Counted from the first letter of the stretch, positions 1 through 9,085 are shown. The stretch is DNA of 27,132 nucleotides from Chara braunii (GCA_003427395.1 BFEA01000077.1:279361-306492); one strand, 5' to 3'. Notes: generated by a model not told the origin, from the letters alone. Translations and numbers: made by a program.

Positions 1-19
1 CCGAAAAAAAAGCAGTCCA

Positions 20-22
<3 letters not shown>

Positions 23-63
<41 letters not shown>

Positions 64-65
64 TT
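23..65 (-). repeat. (AAT)n 3' end of LINE A
   Basis: About fourteen ATT units on the plus strand, so (AAT)n on the sense strand of LINE A. It lies directly after the structured 3' tail, where such elements carry their simple-repeat end. Beyond it lies cagtccatt, the proposed target duplication. Confidence 0.85.
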
Positions 66-71
66 AAACAA

Positions 72-125
72 GCTCCATTCAATTGGTGGGGAGCTGCACC
101 TGTTGGAAAGCGGGTCCAGCGTCCC
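72..125 (-). ncRNA. structured 3' tail of LINE A (short form)
   Basis: On the minus strand the segment starts GGGACGCTGG, carries CGCTTTCC(A), then the GCTCC ... GGAGC arms. It matches the tails at 7953, 19588, 26376 and 27026. Hairpin 1 has arms GCTGGA/TCCAAC (one G-C pair weakened) around a 7-nt loop. Hairpin 2 has arms GCTCC/GGAGC. The third long hairpin of other copies is absent and the (AAT)n follows at once. It is probably the part of the LINE RNA recognised by its reverse transcriptase; that role is inferred from position. Confidence 0.75.
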
Positions 126-371
126 ATATAAAAAAATAGTTTGAGAAATAAACCTGAGTAAAAAAGGAGCACTGCCTCTTCAGCCCAATTGAGGCCGCCA
201 AGTGATCATACTAATGCTAGCAACAGTAATCCTTATAACACAGATCCTTGTAATTATGACTCGTATTTTACTTCAATCAATCAAGGCATACCATTGAAGA
301 TCAACCATTGCCAATTCCGAGGATGGGAAGGGATCAGGAAAACATTATGGGGATCTAAGGGTAACTCATGA

Positions 372-960
372 CTAAAGTGAAAACCAGTCCTTGAAGATGA
401 GATGAAAGTCCCTCTTTAGAGGTACCCCTTGCTCTTCTTCTCCCAACCATCTCACCTCACCCAAGCTTTCTCCTTCTGCTTCCCTCGGGCAATCTTGATT
501 GAATTTTTGAATACAACTTAGGATATCATTTTTCTGTTGAAAATGTTGTAACTTAGTGTGAAGAGATAACCACCGTGTCTGAATTTTTGTATGCACAAAT
601 TGGATAATCAACTCTGAAGTTTTCATTCCTTCCAACTTCACCTCTTCTCTCTTATGGATACACCTTTTGTTCCAAAATACCCATAGGATGGTTTTCCGAC
701 CAATTTAAAAAGAAGTCCTCTGAAATTCTGAAAGTTGTATATCATTTGGTACCCAGTGTACCATAAGGATGATTCTCCAGTCCCATGGTCAGTCAATATC
801 TGTTAATCCTCTCCACACACAATCTCATATTTTCAATAGCAGAATTGTGCCCAAACATTGTAGAAACATATGCTCAATAGTCTCTCTCATCTTCTTACTA
901 GGAAATACAAATAAACATGATTTGCACCATGGAACTGCCAGACCCCGTTGTTCTAAGGTG
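372..960 (-). pseudogene. LINE A ORF2 C-terminus (zinc-binding region and end)
   Basis: The last open stretch (641-372) contains SELIIQFVHTKIQTRW, which aligns with SELIVQYIQTEIRAQW of LINE B at 25810-25870. Upstream, around 930-830, the minus strand reads a C-x2-C pair followed by KKMRETIEHMFLQC, the pattern of the zinc-binding domain that closes plant L1-type ORF2 proteins. The two parts are in different frames and stops lie between them, so this is a broken reading frame. The family role (nucleic-acid binding during target-primed reverse transcription) is established knowledge; activity is not expected here. Confidence 0.7.
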
Positions 961-1487
961 GTATAGTTTACCAACCTGTCATTAGTGGGCAATCATCTAC
1001 GGATTATATGTCTTTGTAGAGAGGAAAACTTGACCAGTCTCTGTTTTAACTTATTAAAAATATATATATTTTGGATTCTTTGCAAGTTTGCACGTTAATA
1101 TTCAAATGTCTCACCCACCTATCTCTTATTATGGACGACACACCCACTCTTGGTCTTACCAAAAGATACACTGCTTTGACTGAGAGAGATTGTAAGGTGC
1201 GTGGCTTATTATTTTTACCAGTTTGTCGTACTTATTGAGATGGATCCAATTGTAAGTCTCAAATTTGACAGTGAGGTTGAAAAACCCGCCAGTCGTTAAT
1301 TGCGAAGAAAACAAAGTACCCTAATCCTGAACATTGATCTGAAGGGGATAAATTTGACTTGGTTGTCAGGTGAAGGAAGGAGAAAATGATTAACTTTTAT
1401 CTTGAAGATAGCAATCAAATTTCCTTCTCCTATCAAATGCATTATCGAGAAAAGGTTAACAACAGGCATATTTTTCATCACCACTTC

Positions 1488-1871
1488 AGGACACCCTTCA
1501 CTGCTTCAGGTTGCAGCCTGCCTAAACAGGTGGTTTTCAGGGTCTTCGGACCTTTCACCACTTCAAGATCATTCAGGTTTGAAAATCTTGAATGGTCCTG
1601 AAGTGGTGAAAGCTCCGAAGACCCTGAAAACCACATGTTTAGGCAGGTTGCATCCTCAAGTGGTGAAGGGTGGCTTTCATGGTCTTCGGACCTTTCACCA
1701 CTTCAGGACCATTCAGGATTTTCAGACTGCCCAAAACTTTCAGTTGACCACTTCATGACACCCTTCACCACTTCAGGATGCAGTCTGCCTAAACAGGTGG
1801 TTTTCAGGGTCTTCGGACCTTTCACCACTTCAGAACCATTCAGGATTTTCAGACTGCCCAAAACTCTCACT
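1488..1871. repeat. foldback cluster of about 100-bp units inside LINE A
   Basis: Units built on ggtcttcgga and ttcaccacttcagga occur four times. Positions 1493-1574 and 1590-1671 are inverted copies of about 82 bp separated by about 15 bp, so the transcript could form a long, nearly perfect hairpin. Two further direct copies follow at about 1679-1758 (partial) and 1759-1871. The cluster sits between the post-RT region and the zinc-binding end of LINE A, so it is a later insertion or local expansion. Open frames across it run through the palindrome and do not look like genes. Confidence 0.85.
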
Positions 1872-2241
1872 TCAAAATTTTCATTCCTGAATTTTCAGCT
1901 ACCTGATAACCGCTTGTGGCATTATCCACCTTGCCACCATTCTGGATCATGCGTGACCATTACCCAATCCTCCTCCTGAAATTTTAACATTTTTTTTTAC
2001 TCTCTAACCCATCCAAGTGGAATGAAGCAAATCATCTGGTCCAAATTTTGGTTAAGTCTGTGACCGTATGAAATTGTCCTCCCGAGTTGTCTAGTTATCA
2101 TCCAACATTTTTTTTCTAGGTCTCAGCTGTCCTTGACCAGAAGTACTCTTTTTTTCACCTACTGAGACCAAGGAGATTGTGAACTATTGTAAATACATTC
2201 ATTAACATCTGTTATTCATCTATTTTCAAACAAAGGTTGCC

Positions 2242-2469
2242 TCAAGATTTCTTTAAAGCGTTTGGTAAGGGTAATTTACGCCAAAATTTCACTAAGGAAA
2301 CCCATAAGTTGTCTAAAAGAAGATTCACTCGAGTTGCGTCTCTCTCCCCATCCAAACTTGAATGAGAACTTGGTCGGGGGATGCTCCAGAATTGATCCTC
2401 CACCCAAGTGAGGGGGTGAACATCATGAGGGGCTAATTGCGCTAGTCTTCTTATTTGTTCTAGTGCCAA
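2242..2469 (-). pseudogene. LINE A ORF2 region after the RT domain
   Basis: The open stretch contains HPLTWVEDQFWSIPR and LLLDNLWVSL. LINE B has HPLTWVENLFWSIPR and LLLDILWVPL at 24250-24375, so the assignment comes from direct comparison within the window. It lies between the RT and the zinc-binding C-terminus, as in other L1-type ORF2 proteins. No specific biochemical role is known to me. The stretch of about 360 bp downstream (1880-2241) holds no readable domain. Confidence 0.7.
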
Positions 2470-2975
2470 AGGTTGTCAGGGTTGGTCAATGTCAATAATA
2501 AGATCTATCATCCATTGTAAGGACAAAGTTTGTTGGGTCTAGAATTATCATCATCCCCCTAGACTTTGGTTGCATCAACGTAACCCATGCCACTCGGGGG
2601 ATTACCTTTTCTTATTCATGATTACCTCTCGAAAGGAACGCCGCCACTTGCTTTTGAAGAAGCTTAGTATGTGACTTACTGATAGTCCATAATGCTGATT
2701 TATACCATATTGTGGCTAACACCACATTATTTATTACCACTGATCGACAAAAAATAGAGGTGTGTTGACATTTCCATTGGTTCATTTTTTCTGTGGTCGA
2801 TTTTCAAATTCACTCATCGCTTGAACTAGGTTTTCTAAAAGCAAAAAAATACACCTCAAGATCCTCAGTAGAGCCTCCAAAGGCAACCATTGTACCCTAG
2901 GAGATTCGGGTGGACGATCTCCATTGGAGTGTATCCACCATCCTTGAGTTTTATTTCCCTAATTAATTACCATAT

Positions 2976-3862
2976 CTAAGACAACTGGAATTTGTCCAGC
3001 ATATTCTTAATTTCATCCATGTTTTCAGCAGAGACTTCCATTATGATGGTTAAATCATCCGCAAACATGGAAGCTATAGGGATCGCCTCCTCAAGTATAC
3101 CTGATACCTGTAAACGATTAATATTACGATTAGCTCTAAGATTGACTCCCAGGGCATCTATTATAGTTAAAATCAAAAATGGGACCAATGAGTCTCTTTG
3201 TCTAACTGATCTCTGAAGGCGGATTTCCAAAGGCAATAAACCGTTAACAAAGATTTATGTTATCGCATTTATATGTATAATTTTAACCCATTTTCTCATA
3301 TTAGGATCAAAAATCATCTTTTGCAAACATGTATGTAGGAATCGGCAATCCACATAATTATAAGTTTTTTCAAAGTCCATGAAAACAAAGACCGCATTTC
3401 ATTTAGATTGACATGAAAGTTTCACAATCTCATTGATTGGAAGAATGTTATCTTATATGTGCCTATCATTTATAAACCCTGTTTGTAAGGAGTGAATTAT
3501 GTCAACCATAACAAGAATCATTCGATTTGCAAGTGTTTTTGCCGATAATTTGTAAAATACAGTTAATAATGTTCTCGACCTATAATTTTTTATGTTCGAC
3601 TTGTCCCTTTTTTTGTAAAGCAAGGTAAGTATTGCATGACTCACTATCTCACTCATCTTACCTGACTCTCAAACATCATGAAAGTATTGTTCAATTTTTC
3701 GTAAAGCAAGGTAAGTATTCCTTGACTCACTATCTCACTCATCGTACCTAACTCTGAAAACTCATGGAAGTATTTCATTAAGTAGGAAGAGAAAGGTGAC
3801 CACTTAGTTTTCAAAATTTCTTTAGAGAGACCATCCACCCCATGAGTTTTATCCTCCTCCAT
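2976..3862 (-). pseudogene. LINE A reverse transcriptase domain
   Basis: Motifs appear in the expected order on the minus strand. At 3862 is an entry block like a degraded aPGxDG (KTHGVDGLSKEIL). At about 3640-3500 there is an LLYKKRDKSNIKNYRS ... ANRM block. At about 3390 lies a motif A region, MDFEKTYNYVD, with its Asp. At about 3210 is motif B, SVRQRDS (usually RQGDP), and at 3065-3050 motif C, FADD, with both catalytic Asp present. Several frames must be joined to follow the domain. A second, near-identical copy of the MSEIVS ... ILTLLY segment (3653-3760 against 3600-3656) shows a local duplication of roughly 90 bp. The domain copies element RNA into DNA in the family; this copy is inactive. 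Confidence 0.85.
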
Positions 3863-4654
3863 TTGTATAAGAGTTTTCCAAATTTAATATTTAGATAATA
3901 GTTTTTTCAAAATATCTCGTTGTTTATCATTATTACATTGGAATAGTGGTTCTAGGGAGAGTTGAATGACTTGATCATCTTCCTAAAAATAAGTTGGGTC
4001 TTTGAAAGAAAGAAATAGTAGTTTTTTGAAGAAATCATAGGCTACTTTCAAACTAGCTATCGAGTATGAAGGCATTGAGAGGTCTCTAGAAATTACAGGA
4101 TCAAACAAGTTTTTCATGATCGAGCGCTTAGCTCGTGACCGAGCCACTGCAAAAAATGATGTATCAATTTGACCTTCCGGACTGAGTTTTTATTGTTTGT
4201 CTCTAATTAGTTGACCTTGCCAACGTTGTGCAAAAGACAAAAGTTGGTCCTTAAGTTGTTGAACAGCGATGTTTTAGGATGACTTACTTGACAATTCTTG
4301 AGATTCATAATTTATAATTTGTTATTGAACATACATTTCTTGTAAATATATAATCTTTGCTTGTCTTTTTGAATATTTATTACATTTAAAAATGAAAGTC
4401 CAACCATTATTAAACCAACAGAAGTAAGAACCATGTTCATCTTTTGTTGATTATCAATATTCCCAGACATCTTGTAAATATTATCAAAATTGACTATGTG
4501 ATAGAAGAGATGTATTCAGTTTATAAAAACCCCTCTCTTGGTCCGGTTTCTTGTTGAAGTAAAGTACTACACCCATTTTATGATCAACACCAGGTCTTGT
4601 GCTATGAGGAAAAATGATTGCCCATACTAGAGCCCTATCAAGATCTTCCGACAT
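3863..4654 (-). pseudogene. LINE A linker between endonuclease and RT (no readable domain)
   Basis: This AT-rich interval lies between the endonuclease end and the RT entry motif and so belongs to LINE A by position. LINE B has a region of similar length at 22200-22900. I see no long open frame and no motif I can name. Confidence 0.45.
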
Positions 4655-5090
4655 TTAAATTAAATATATTCTAGATTTAGATTGAAGTCGATTACCATTG
4701 TTACGTATACAAGTAAACAACCTGTCCCGAGGAAAAATCATACGATAAGAATCAAAGAGGTGTGCATTTTCACATAGTGAGTGTATAATATTTTCATCCT
4801 CTTCTATATAAGGGGGAAATGGTGAGGGAATATTCAAGTGATCAAACCATCTATATAAAGTGACATTTAAGTCACATGTTATTACTACGGGGATCCCATC
4901 TGGAATCTGTGCCCTAATGTCGTGGAAGAATTTGAGCCTTTCTTGTATTTTATTAGTACCATATACATTAATTACACATATTACCTCTGATTCCAGTGAT
5001 ATGACAACTGATACCCATCTGCCTTATACTTTACCAGCCGCCCAATGAATTATTTCTACCTTAGAGTCAGGCGAGATTCAAATAGCTACC
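4655..5090 (-). pseudogene. LINE A AP-type endonuclease (C-terminal two thirds)
   Basis: The minus strand reads GVAI-stop-ISPDSKVEIIHW, then GRWVSVV, VINVYG, IPVVITCDLN (degraded GDFN motif) and a C-terminal block ending LQSKSRIYLI, where SRIDY-type motifs normally close the domain. LINE B gives the same series at 20258-20543 and 22080-22240. The N-terminal part with the usual N and E catalytic residues is missing in A: the ORF1 domain runs almost directly into GVAI. Stops interrupt the frame at 5080-5078 and 5026-5024. The family enzyme nicks the genomic target to prime reverse transcription. Confidence 0.75.
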
Positions 5091-5094
5091 CCAA

Positions 5095-5575
5095 CTAAGC
5101 AGCTTCTTCGAGTCGGGGCGCTAACTTTTTTGAAGGGTTAAGCAATGTCATGAGCTCTAGTGTGTGAAGGGGAATAAGTAAGATGTGTTTCCTATATGCA
5201 TATAATATAAAAATTTCCCTACATAGAATGATACTGAGAAAGGAAATCACATATGAGACTGACCATAAAATGTTGGCTTTAATTTTAAGACTTTCCAGTT
5301 CTAACAATGATGCGTGGGAAAACCAACCACACCAGACATGCCTCTTTCTGTTCTTCAAAATGTACAAAAGTCTTCCTTTTTGCTATAAGTGTCTTGTCCC
5401 CTATTTTCGTGAAAGTTGCTTGAGGACCGGGATTATAGTTTTTCGTCAAGAAATCATGCATGTCACGTTTGTACGTGTGATCCATGACGTTTTGATATTC
5501 AACATATGTTGACCATCCCCTTAGTATGACCCCACCATATTGGTCTTGCCCGGTTGGAGACTCTAAGAAACCCAC
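5095..5575 (-). pseudogene. LINE A ORF1 conserved C-terminal domain
   Basis: Two overlapping minus-strand frames together give STYVEYQNV ... KRDMHDFLTKNYNPGPQ, then KRKTFVHFEEQKEACL, then FSHASLLELESLKIKAN ... LWSVSYVISFL. LINE B carries the same domain, split by insert D: KRNLHDFLSKHYDPGPQ at about 16570-16625 and FVRFEKHKEAGL ... NLEINANDV at 19733-19835. I do not recognise an RRM or a zinc knuckle. Position suggests the RNA-binding or packaging protein of the element, by analogy with other LINE ORF1 proteins. One frameshift falls near 5330. Confidence 0.65.
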
Positions 5576-5978
5576 CTCCCACCTACCTCTTTTTTATCTT
5601 ACCAGGATAATCAGATTACTCTTAGGAGGTTGAGGCCTACTTACTTAACCCATTTCTAAAACGTGCCTCATTTTATGTATTTTACTTGTGTCTTGCATCA
5701 TTGGTGTAGGGAAGGAGACCAACCCCTCCCGTTGAGTTAAACAATGCAATAAAGTAGATTTTTTCTGCCTCTCTTTCTGTATCTGAGATGTCTCCTGCTG
5801 GTCCACCTAGGGATGGATATGAGACATGGAAGGTTTACTCAAGTCGACTGATCATTTGTGCAATCTACCTCTTGTAGAGAGAAATCCTCATCCTGTGGAG
5901 ACAGATCAGATAAGCCTTCCTGTTGCCGAGAGTCTGTTTCTGCCTTCTGTGCTTGAGGGGACGTTTCTTGATTTTCCT

Positions 5979-6383
5979 CTATTGAGATGAGTTGAGATGC
6001 CCCAACTGTTGCTGGACCAACTGATGAGTCAATGCTAAATTTACTTTCAACACATGTTCATTCTGTTGATATTGCAACGATTGTTGAACCTTTAAAACAT
6101 TTTTACTCCCCTCGTGGTGTCCCAGCAGCTCCATCCCACCGTTTTCCTGAAAGAAAAGTTGCTGGACAACCTGCCCATCCATATCCACATGGATTATTTG
6201 GTCCTGTATCCCATCCTTGTTGGGCAACTTTACCCCTACCGACTGGAAGCCAGGTACTACCGCCTCTTGACACAATTCCAAGGTTCCGTTGGTCTGTTTA
6301 GTGAGACCAACAATCATTTCCCCTTCTTTCCCCACCACTTTACATTCCTCGGGTGACAGGGTTGGGGGTTGAAACATGACCAC
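5979..6383 (-). pseudogene. LINE A ORF1 N-terminal Gln-rich region
   Basis: An open frame of 134 codons begins MVMFQPPTLSPEECK and ends in a Gln-rich stretch (KVQQSLQYQQ, HQLVQQQLGHL). A shifted frame continues with Gln/Glu/Ser-rich sequence to about 5830. LINE B has a comparable Gln/Pro/Ser-rich region at 15810-16450. I infer a disordered N-terminal part of the ORF1 product. The ATG at 6383 lies about 34 bp inside the proposed 5' end of LINE A, which makes it a reasonable start. Confidence 0.5.
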
Positions 6384-6425
6384 ATTTTACTGCATTGAAC
6401 ATGCGTTGGATGACCACAGTCCATT

Positions 6426-7087
6426 TGACGGGGGAAAAAAGTTGGAAACAAAAATGCATGGTATATGCAGAATAAAAAAATATTAATTGTTGAACTTGCC
6501 CAAAAATAAAAATTATTGTGTCAACTTGAATATAACATACTTGGCTGCCACCACCATGCCAGACCCCAGAATGATTTTTTTTTTTTTACCCCCCTAGGAT
6601 ACAGTGGGTCATGGGTAGGCAACGTTGAGCATTTGGGAACATGAGGCTTGGGTTGTACTGGTGGTTTGACTCATTTTGTGAGTGCTCGATTTTGCCTCCC
6701 CCTGGACAACCGGAGCGTTGTGGGGCTCGGGCCTGGCTGTGGTTGCTATATGCATTGCATTTGTGTCAAAACTATTTGGATTACTAATGTGTTTGTTAAC
6801 ATTATTTTTAAACTTCGTATAATATTTCTCCCCTGTACAAGGCATGTACCCTACGTGCATGTTTTTTTTGTTCCATATTTATGTTTTATTGGAGGAGATG
6901 ATCCGAAAATCACCAATGTGGGGATACCAGATACTCATGCAAATATTCCCTCGCCCCCTTCCGTGAGACTGCCCTCCTTTAGTTCGCCGAACCGGGCAAT
7001 TTCAATGGTGGCATGGGGGGGTTGCTGGTACTAGCTTGGTAGTTCAAAGGGGATCTGATATACGACAAAGGTGGGTAAAAAAACTTG
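6426..7087. other. unassigned stretch between LINE A and the broken host frame
   Basis: Short open frames exist on both strands (for example 6648-7034 plus, 6860-6609 minus). None shows a motif, and they overlap one another. A run of 14 or more T at about 6574-6590 could be the A-tail of a minus-strand insertion, but I cannot find its other end. I see no gene here. Confidence 0.4.
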
Positions 7088-7121
7088 TAAAGGAGTTGTG
7101 GCCACTTGACAGAGTGTAGAG

Positions 7122-7178
7122 GGAGAGGGCACCAATCTTTTCTTTATTTGCTGTGATAAAAAAAGGAGAGGGCACCAA
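7122..7178 (+). mobile_element. 29-bp micro-retroposon with 14-bp target duplication
   Basis: The 14-mer ggagagggcaccaa occurs at 7122-7135 and again at 7165-7178. Between the copies lie 29 bp: about 22 bp of body and a seven-A end. This is the form of a target-primed insertion truncated almost completely at its 5' side. Its removal keeps the surrounding frame open. Confidence 0.7.
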
Positions 7179-7237
7179 CTTTACTGGGCAGGTCTGCCAA
7201 ATCCCCACATCAGCACTGTCAGAACAATGATCCGTGC

Positions 7238-7650
7238 TTTTGGATAAATGTCTAGAAAAGTTTAACTTTAGTCTTTGCTTTAGAAGATGGATTAAGATTC
7301 TACATAGGAATGCCTCTACTAGGGTCATGGTTAATGGTAATGTTGCGCCTCCTATCCTGTTATATAGATCAGTTAGACAAGGGGACCCGATCGCCCCCTA
7401 CCTTTTTGTGATTGTTATGGAAGCCTTAGCAACAAATGTTCGTTATCACAAGGATATCAGGCGTTTTTATGTAACTTTTATACCATAAGATGCAATCCCG
7501 GTTTGTTTTCTATTTGTTGATGATTTTTCTCTTATGGTAGATGCATTACAAGAAAACATGATGGAAGTTCAAAAAATGATGGACAAGTTTTGTTGTTTAT
7601 CTGATATGAGGGGGGAAATGGGAAAAGTGAAATGGAAAGGGGCTACAAGA
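7238..7650 (+). pseudogene. LINE C reverse transcriptase fragment
   Basis: The frame reads FRRWIKILHRNAST, then SVRQGDPIAPYLFVIVMEAL (motif B, complete RQGDP), a TAA at 7486-7488, and in the same frame FLFVDDFSLMVD with the catalytic FVDD at 7513-7524. Motif A and everything upstream are absent because of 5' truncation. The stop falls where LINE A has Glu (EEAIP) and LINE B has Asn or Glu (PNEPIP). After about 7620 the sequence no longer reads as ORF2. Function is lost. Confidence 0.85.
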
Positions 7651-7952
7651 GGGGACAATGAAAAAATAAGGAGAAATTATAGGATAGTATTTCAGACTGG
7701 GTATGATTGGTAGACCCATCCATTCCCATGCGTTCAATGGTAGAATTTCCTGACCCATTTCCCCCTCCTCTATTGGCTATGGTTCCAAGATCTTGGTTTG
7801 GGTATGATTGAAGGGTGAAAATTTCAGGTTATGTCCTTAAATCAGGTTGAATCTTCAGGTTTTCTTAAGTGAATCAGGACCAGGTAGTAGTGCTAGATCT
7901 GGTGTCCAGCAATGGATCAAGAGGTGCTGATTCATAAGACACATTAATGTGA

Positions 7953-8080
7953 GGGACGCTGGACCCGCTTTCCAGCAGGTGCTGCTCCCCACCAATAGAT
8001 GGAGCTTCCCAGGGAATGCTAGGGTAGCCTGCTCTTATCAGCTCCCCTAGCATCAACCCTGGGGTTAAAAAAAAAAAAAA
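7953..8080 (+). ncRNA. structured 3' tail of LINE C (long form, three hairpins) plus poly-A
   Basis: Hairpin 1: GCTGGA (7958-7963) pairs with TCCAGC (7971-7976), loop cccgctt. Hairpin 2: GCTCC (7984-7988) pairs with GGAGC (8001-8005). Hairpin 3: CCCAGGG (8008-8014) and ATGCTAGGG (8016-8024) pair with CCCTAGCAT (8045-8053) and CCCTGGG (8057-8063), giving 16 pairs around a loop containing tgctcttatcag. A run of 14 A follows. No pol III B box is visible. The likely role is recognition of the element RNA by its RT. Confidence 0.8.
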
Positions 8081-8288
8081 CAACAACGATCCGGGCAGAA
8101 ATAGAGTACTCGATCAAGCAGGTGATTCACACTGATTGGATCTACAAAGTACAAAATAAAGGCTTTACAGCTAGAGCAGCAAGGCGATTTGTTGCCAGAT
8201 GGTTGGCCTTCCCAGGCCCGTTGACGGTCCAACAGCAACCTGCAATACGTCCGGAGTTGAATTTCTCTACCTTTTTCCTCTAACAAAG

Positions 8289-8336
8289 AGTTCTTTTGCC
8301 AAGAAAAAAAAAAAAAAACAAGGTTCTTTGGCCAAG
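8289..8336 (+). mobile_element. A-tail-only retroposon insertion
   Basis: The segment agttcttttgccaag (8289-8303) is followed by about 15 A plus ca and then by ggttctttggccaag (8322-8336), a 15-bp near-duplicate with two differences. Only the A-rich tail lies between them. This fits a target-primed event that copied just the tail. It lies immediately after the stop of the broken host-like frame. Confidence 0.55.
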
Positions 8337-8361
8337 CTAAGTTGGGGCATGGGCTGAAGAC

Positions 8362-8935
8362 TTGCTTTGTAAAATAAACTGTAAATAAGGTCTGATATGT
8401 ATTGTGCAGTTGATTCTGACTGACTTCCTTAGGCCATATGATCGATTGGTTGGGCCTGAGTCGCCTGACAGTCGGTTATTGTTTTTTTTTTTTTTTCTTA
8501 ACAACACCCTCTGCAGTGCTAGTGCTGCTGTGATTTTCTGTAATTTTTGCTCTTCTAGCGCTTCCATGACTTCTTGCCTCGGCTACTGCCTCCCTCGTCC
8601 CTCGTTATTAGGCTCATAGGCACTGAAATTGTATGAGCATTAACTGTTTTATTGTTTTTTTGAGTTTTTTGGGGACCATATGTAGGTTGCAGAATTGCTT
8701 TGTAGGATAGACTGTAAATAGGATCTCGCATAGATTGTACAGCTGAACCTGAGTGACCTCTTTAGGCCGTATGGTAGATCCCTCCGGCTTGACTGGCTGC
8801 TAATTGCTTCTTGTAACTGTAATTTTGCCCTTCTATTGTTTTCTTGTCTTGCTCCCCCGGCTATCACATCGCTCTTTTCCCATTATTAGGTTCATAGATA
8901 TAGGGGCACTGAAACTGTCTGTGCATTTTTTTTCT
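8362..8935 (+). repeat. diverged tandem duplication, period about 290-335 bp
   Basis: Copy 1 starts at 8362 (ttgctttgtaaaataaactg) and copy 2 at 8695 (ttgctttgtaggatagactg). Both run through a ttaggcc(a/g)tatg block and end with ttattagg(c/t)tcatag and ggcactgaaa. Copy 1 has an extra T-rich insertion at about 8477-8495. Minus-strand translations of the two are similar (YGL(R/K)(K/R)S ... CTI) but contain no known domain. It may be the 3' part of an unidentified transposon. Poly-T/poly-C-T follows at 8930-8960. Confidence 0.65.
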
Positions 8936-9038
8936 TTTTCTTTTTTTTTCTTTTTTTTGTGTTTGATTGGTGACCAAGACGGGGGGCATGAACCTGGCTC
9001 GAGTGCCCGGATCATGCCATAAAGGTTGCTTCTTGTAA

Positions 9039-9085
9039 GGGACACCGGACCCGGTTTCCGGCAAAAAAAAAAAAAAAAAAAAAAA
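9039..9085 (+). ncRNA. minimal tail copy: hairpin 1 plus poly-A only
   Basis: GGGACACCGG begins a reduced tail in which CCGGA and TCCGG pair around cccggtt, followed directly by about 22 A. Relative to the LINE C tail the third pair changed from T-A to C-G on both sides, which preserves the stem. Hairpins 2 and 3 are missing. I could not find the matching target duplication upstream. Confidence 0.5.

Larger units (their letters stand above)
13..6425 (-). mobile_element. LINE A: nearly full-length, decayed L1-like non-LTR retrotransposon
   Basis: Reading the minus strand, the window shows in order: a Gln-rich ORF1-like region (6383-5979), a conserved ORF1 C-terminal domain (5575-5095), an endonuclease fragment (about 5090-4655), a reverse transcriptase (3862-2976), the post-RT region (2469-2242), a zinc-binding C-terminus (about 960-372), a 3' UTR, the structured tail (125-72) and an (AAT)n end (about 65-23). 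The 9-mer cagtccatt occurs just beyond the (AAT)n end (13-21) and at 6417-6425, which I take as the target-site duplication. Every domain carries stops or shifts, so the copy is dead. Part of the endonuclease N-terminus is missing, and a foldback cluster interrupts the region after the RT. It matches LINE B domain for domain in the opposite orientation. The 5' boundary rests only on the 9-bp duplication. Confidence 0.8.
7223..8096 (+). mobile_element. LINE C: 5'-truncated, internally shortened LINE with target duplication
   Basis: The element starts inside the RT domain (7238) and ends with the structured tail (7953-8066) and a 14-A run (8067-8080). It is flanked by AACAATGATCCGTGC (7223-7237) and AACAACGATCCGGGC (8082-8096), a 15-bp duplication with two mismatches. 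Between the RT fragment (to about 7650) and the tail lie about 300 bp without the expected rest of ORF2, so an internal deletion has occurred or the source was itself deleted. It belongs with LINEs A and B by RT similarity and shares their tail. Confidence 0.85.
7091..8283 (+). pseudogene. unknown protein-coding segment interrupted by two retroposon insertions
   Basis: If the 29-bp insert plus one duplication (7136-7178) and LINE C plus one duplication (7238-8096) are removed, one frame stays open for about 96 codons, from after a TAA at 7088-7090 to the TAA at 8281-8283. The frame passes both repaired junctions without a shift. The longest uninterrupted part is 8098-8283 and includes HTDWIYKVQNKGFTARAARR and FVARWLAFPGPLTVQQQ. 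No ATG opens that part, so it escapes start-based gene calling. I do not recognise the protein. It could be an exon piece of a host gene or of another mobile element. Coding status is inferred from openness and composition only. Confidence 0.4.

Noticed and set aside
1402-1979. Overlapping 114-118-codon plus-strand frames
   Set aside because: They run across the foldback cluster; the similarity between them is due to the repeat itself.
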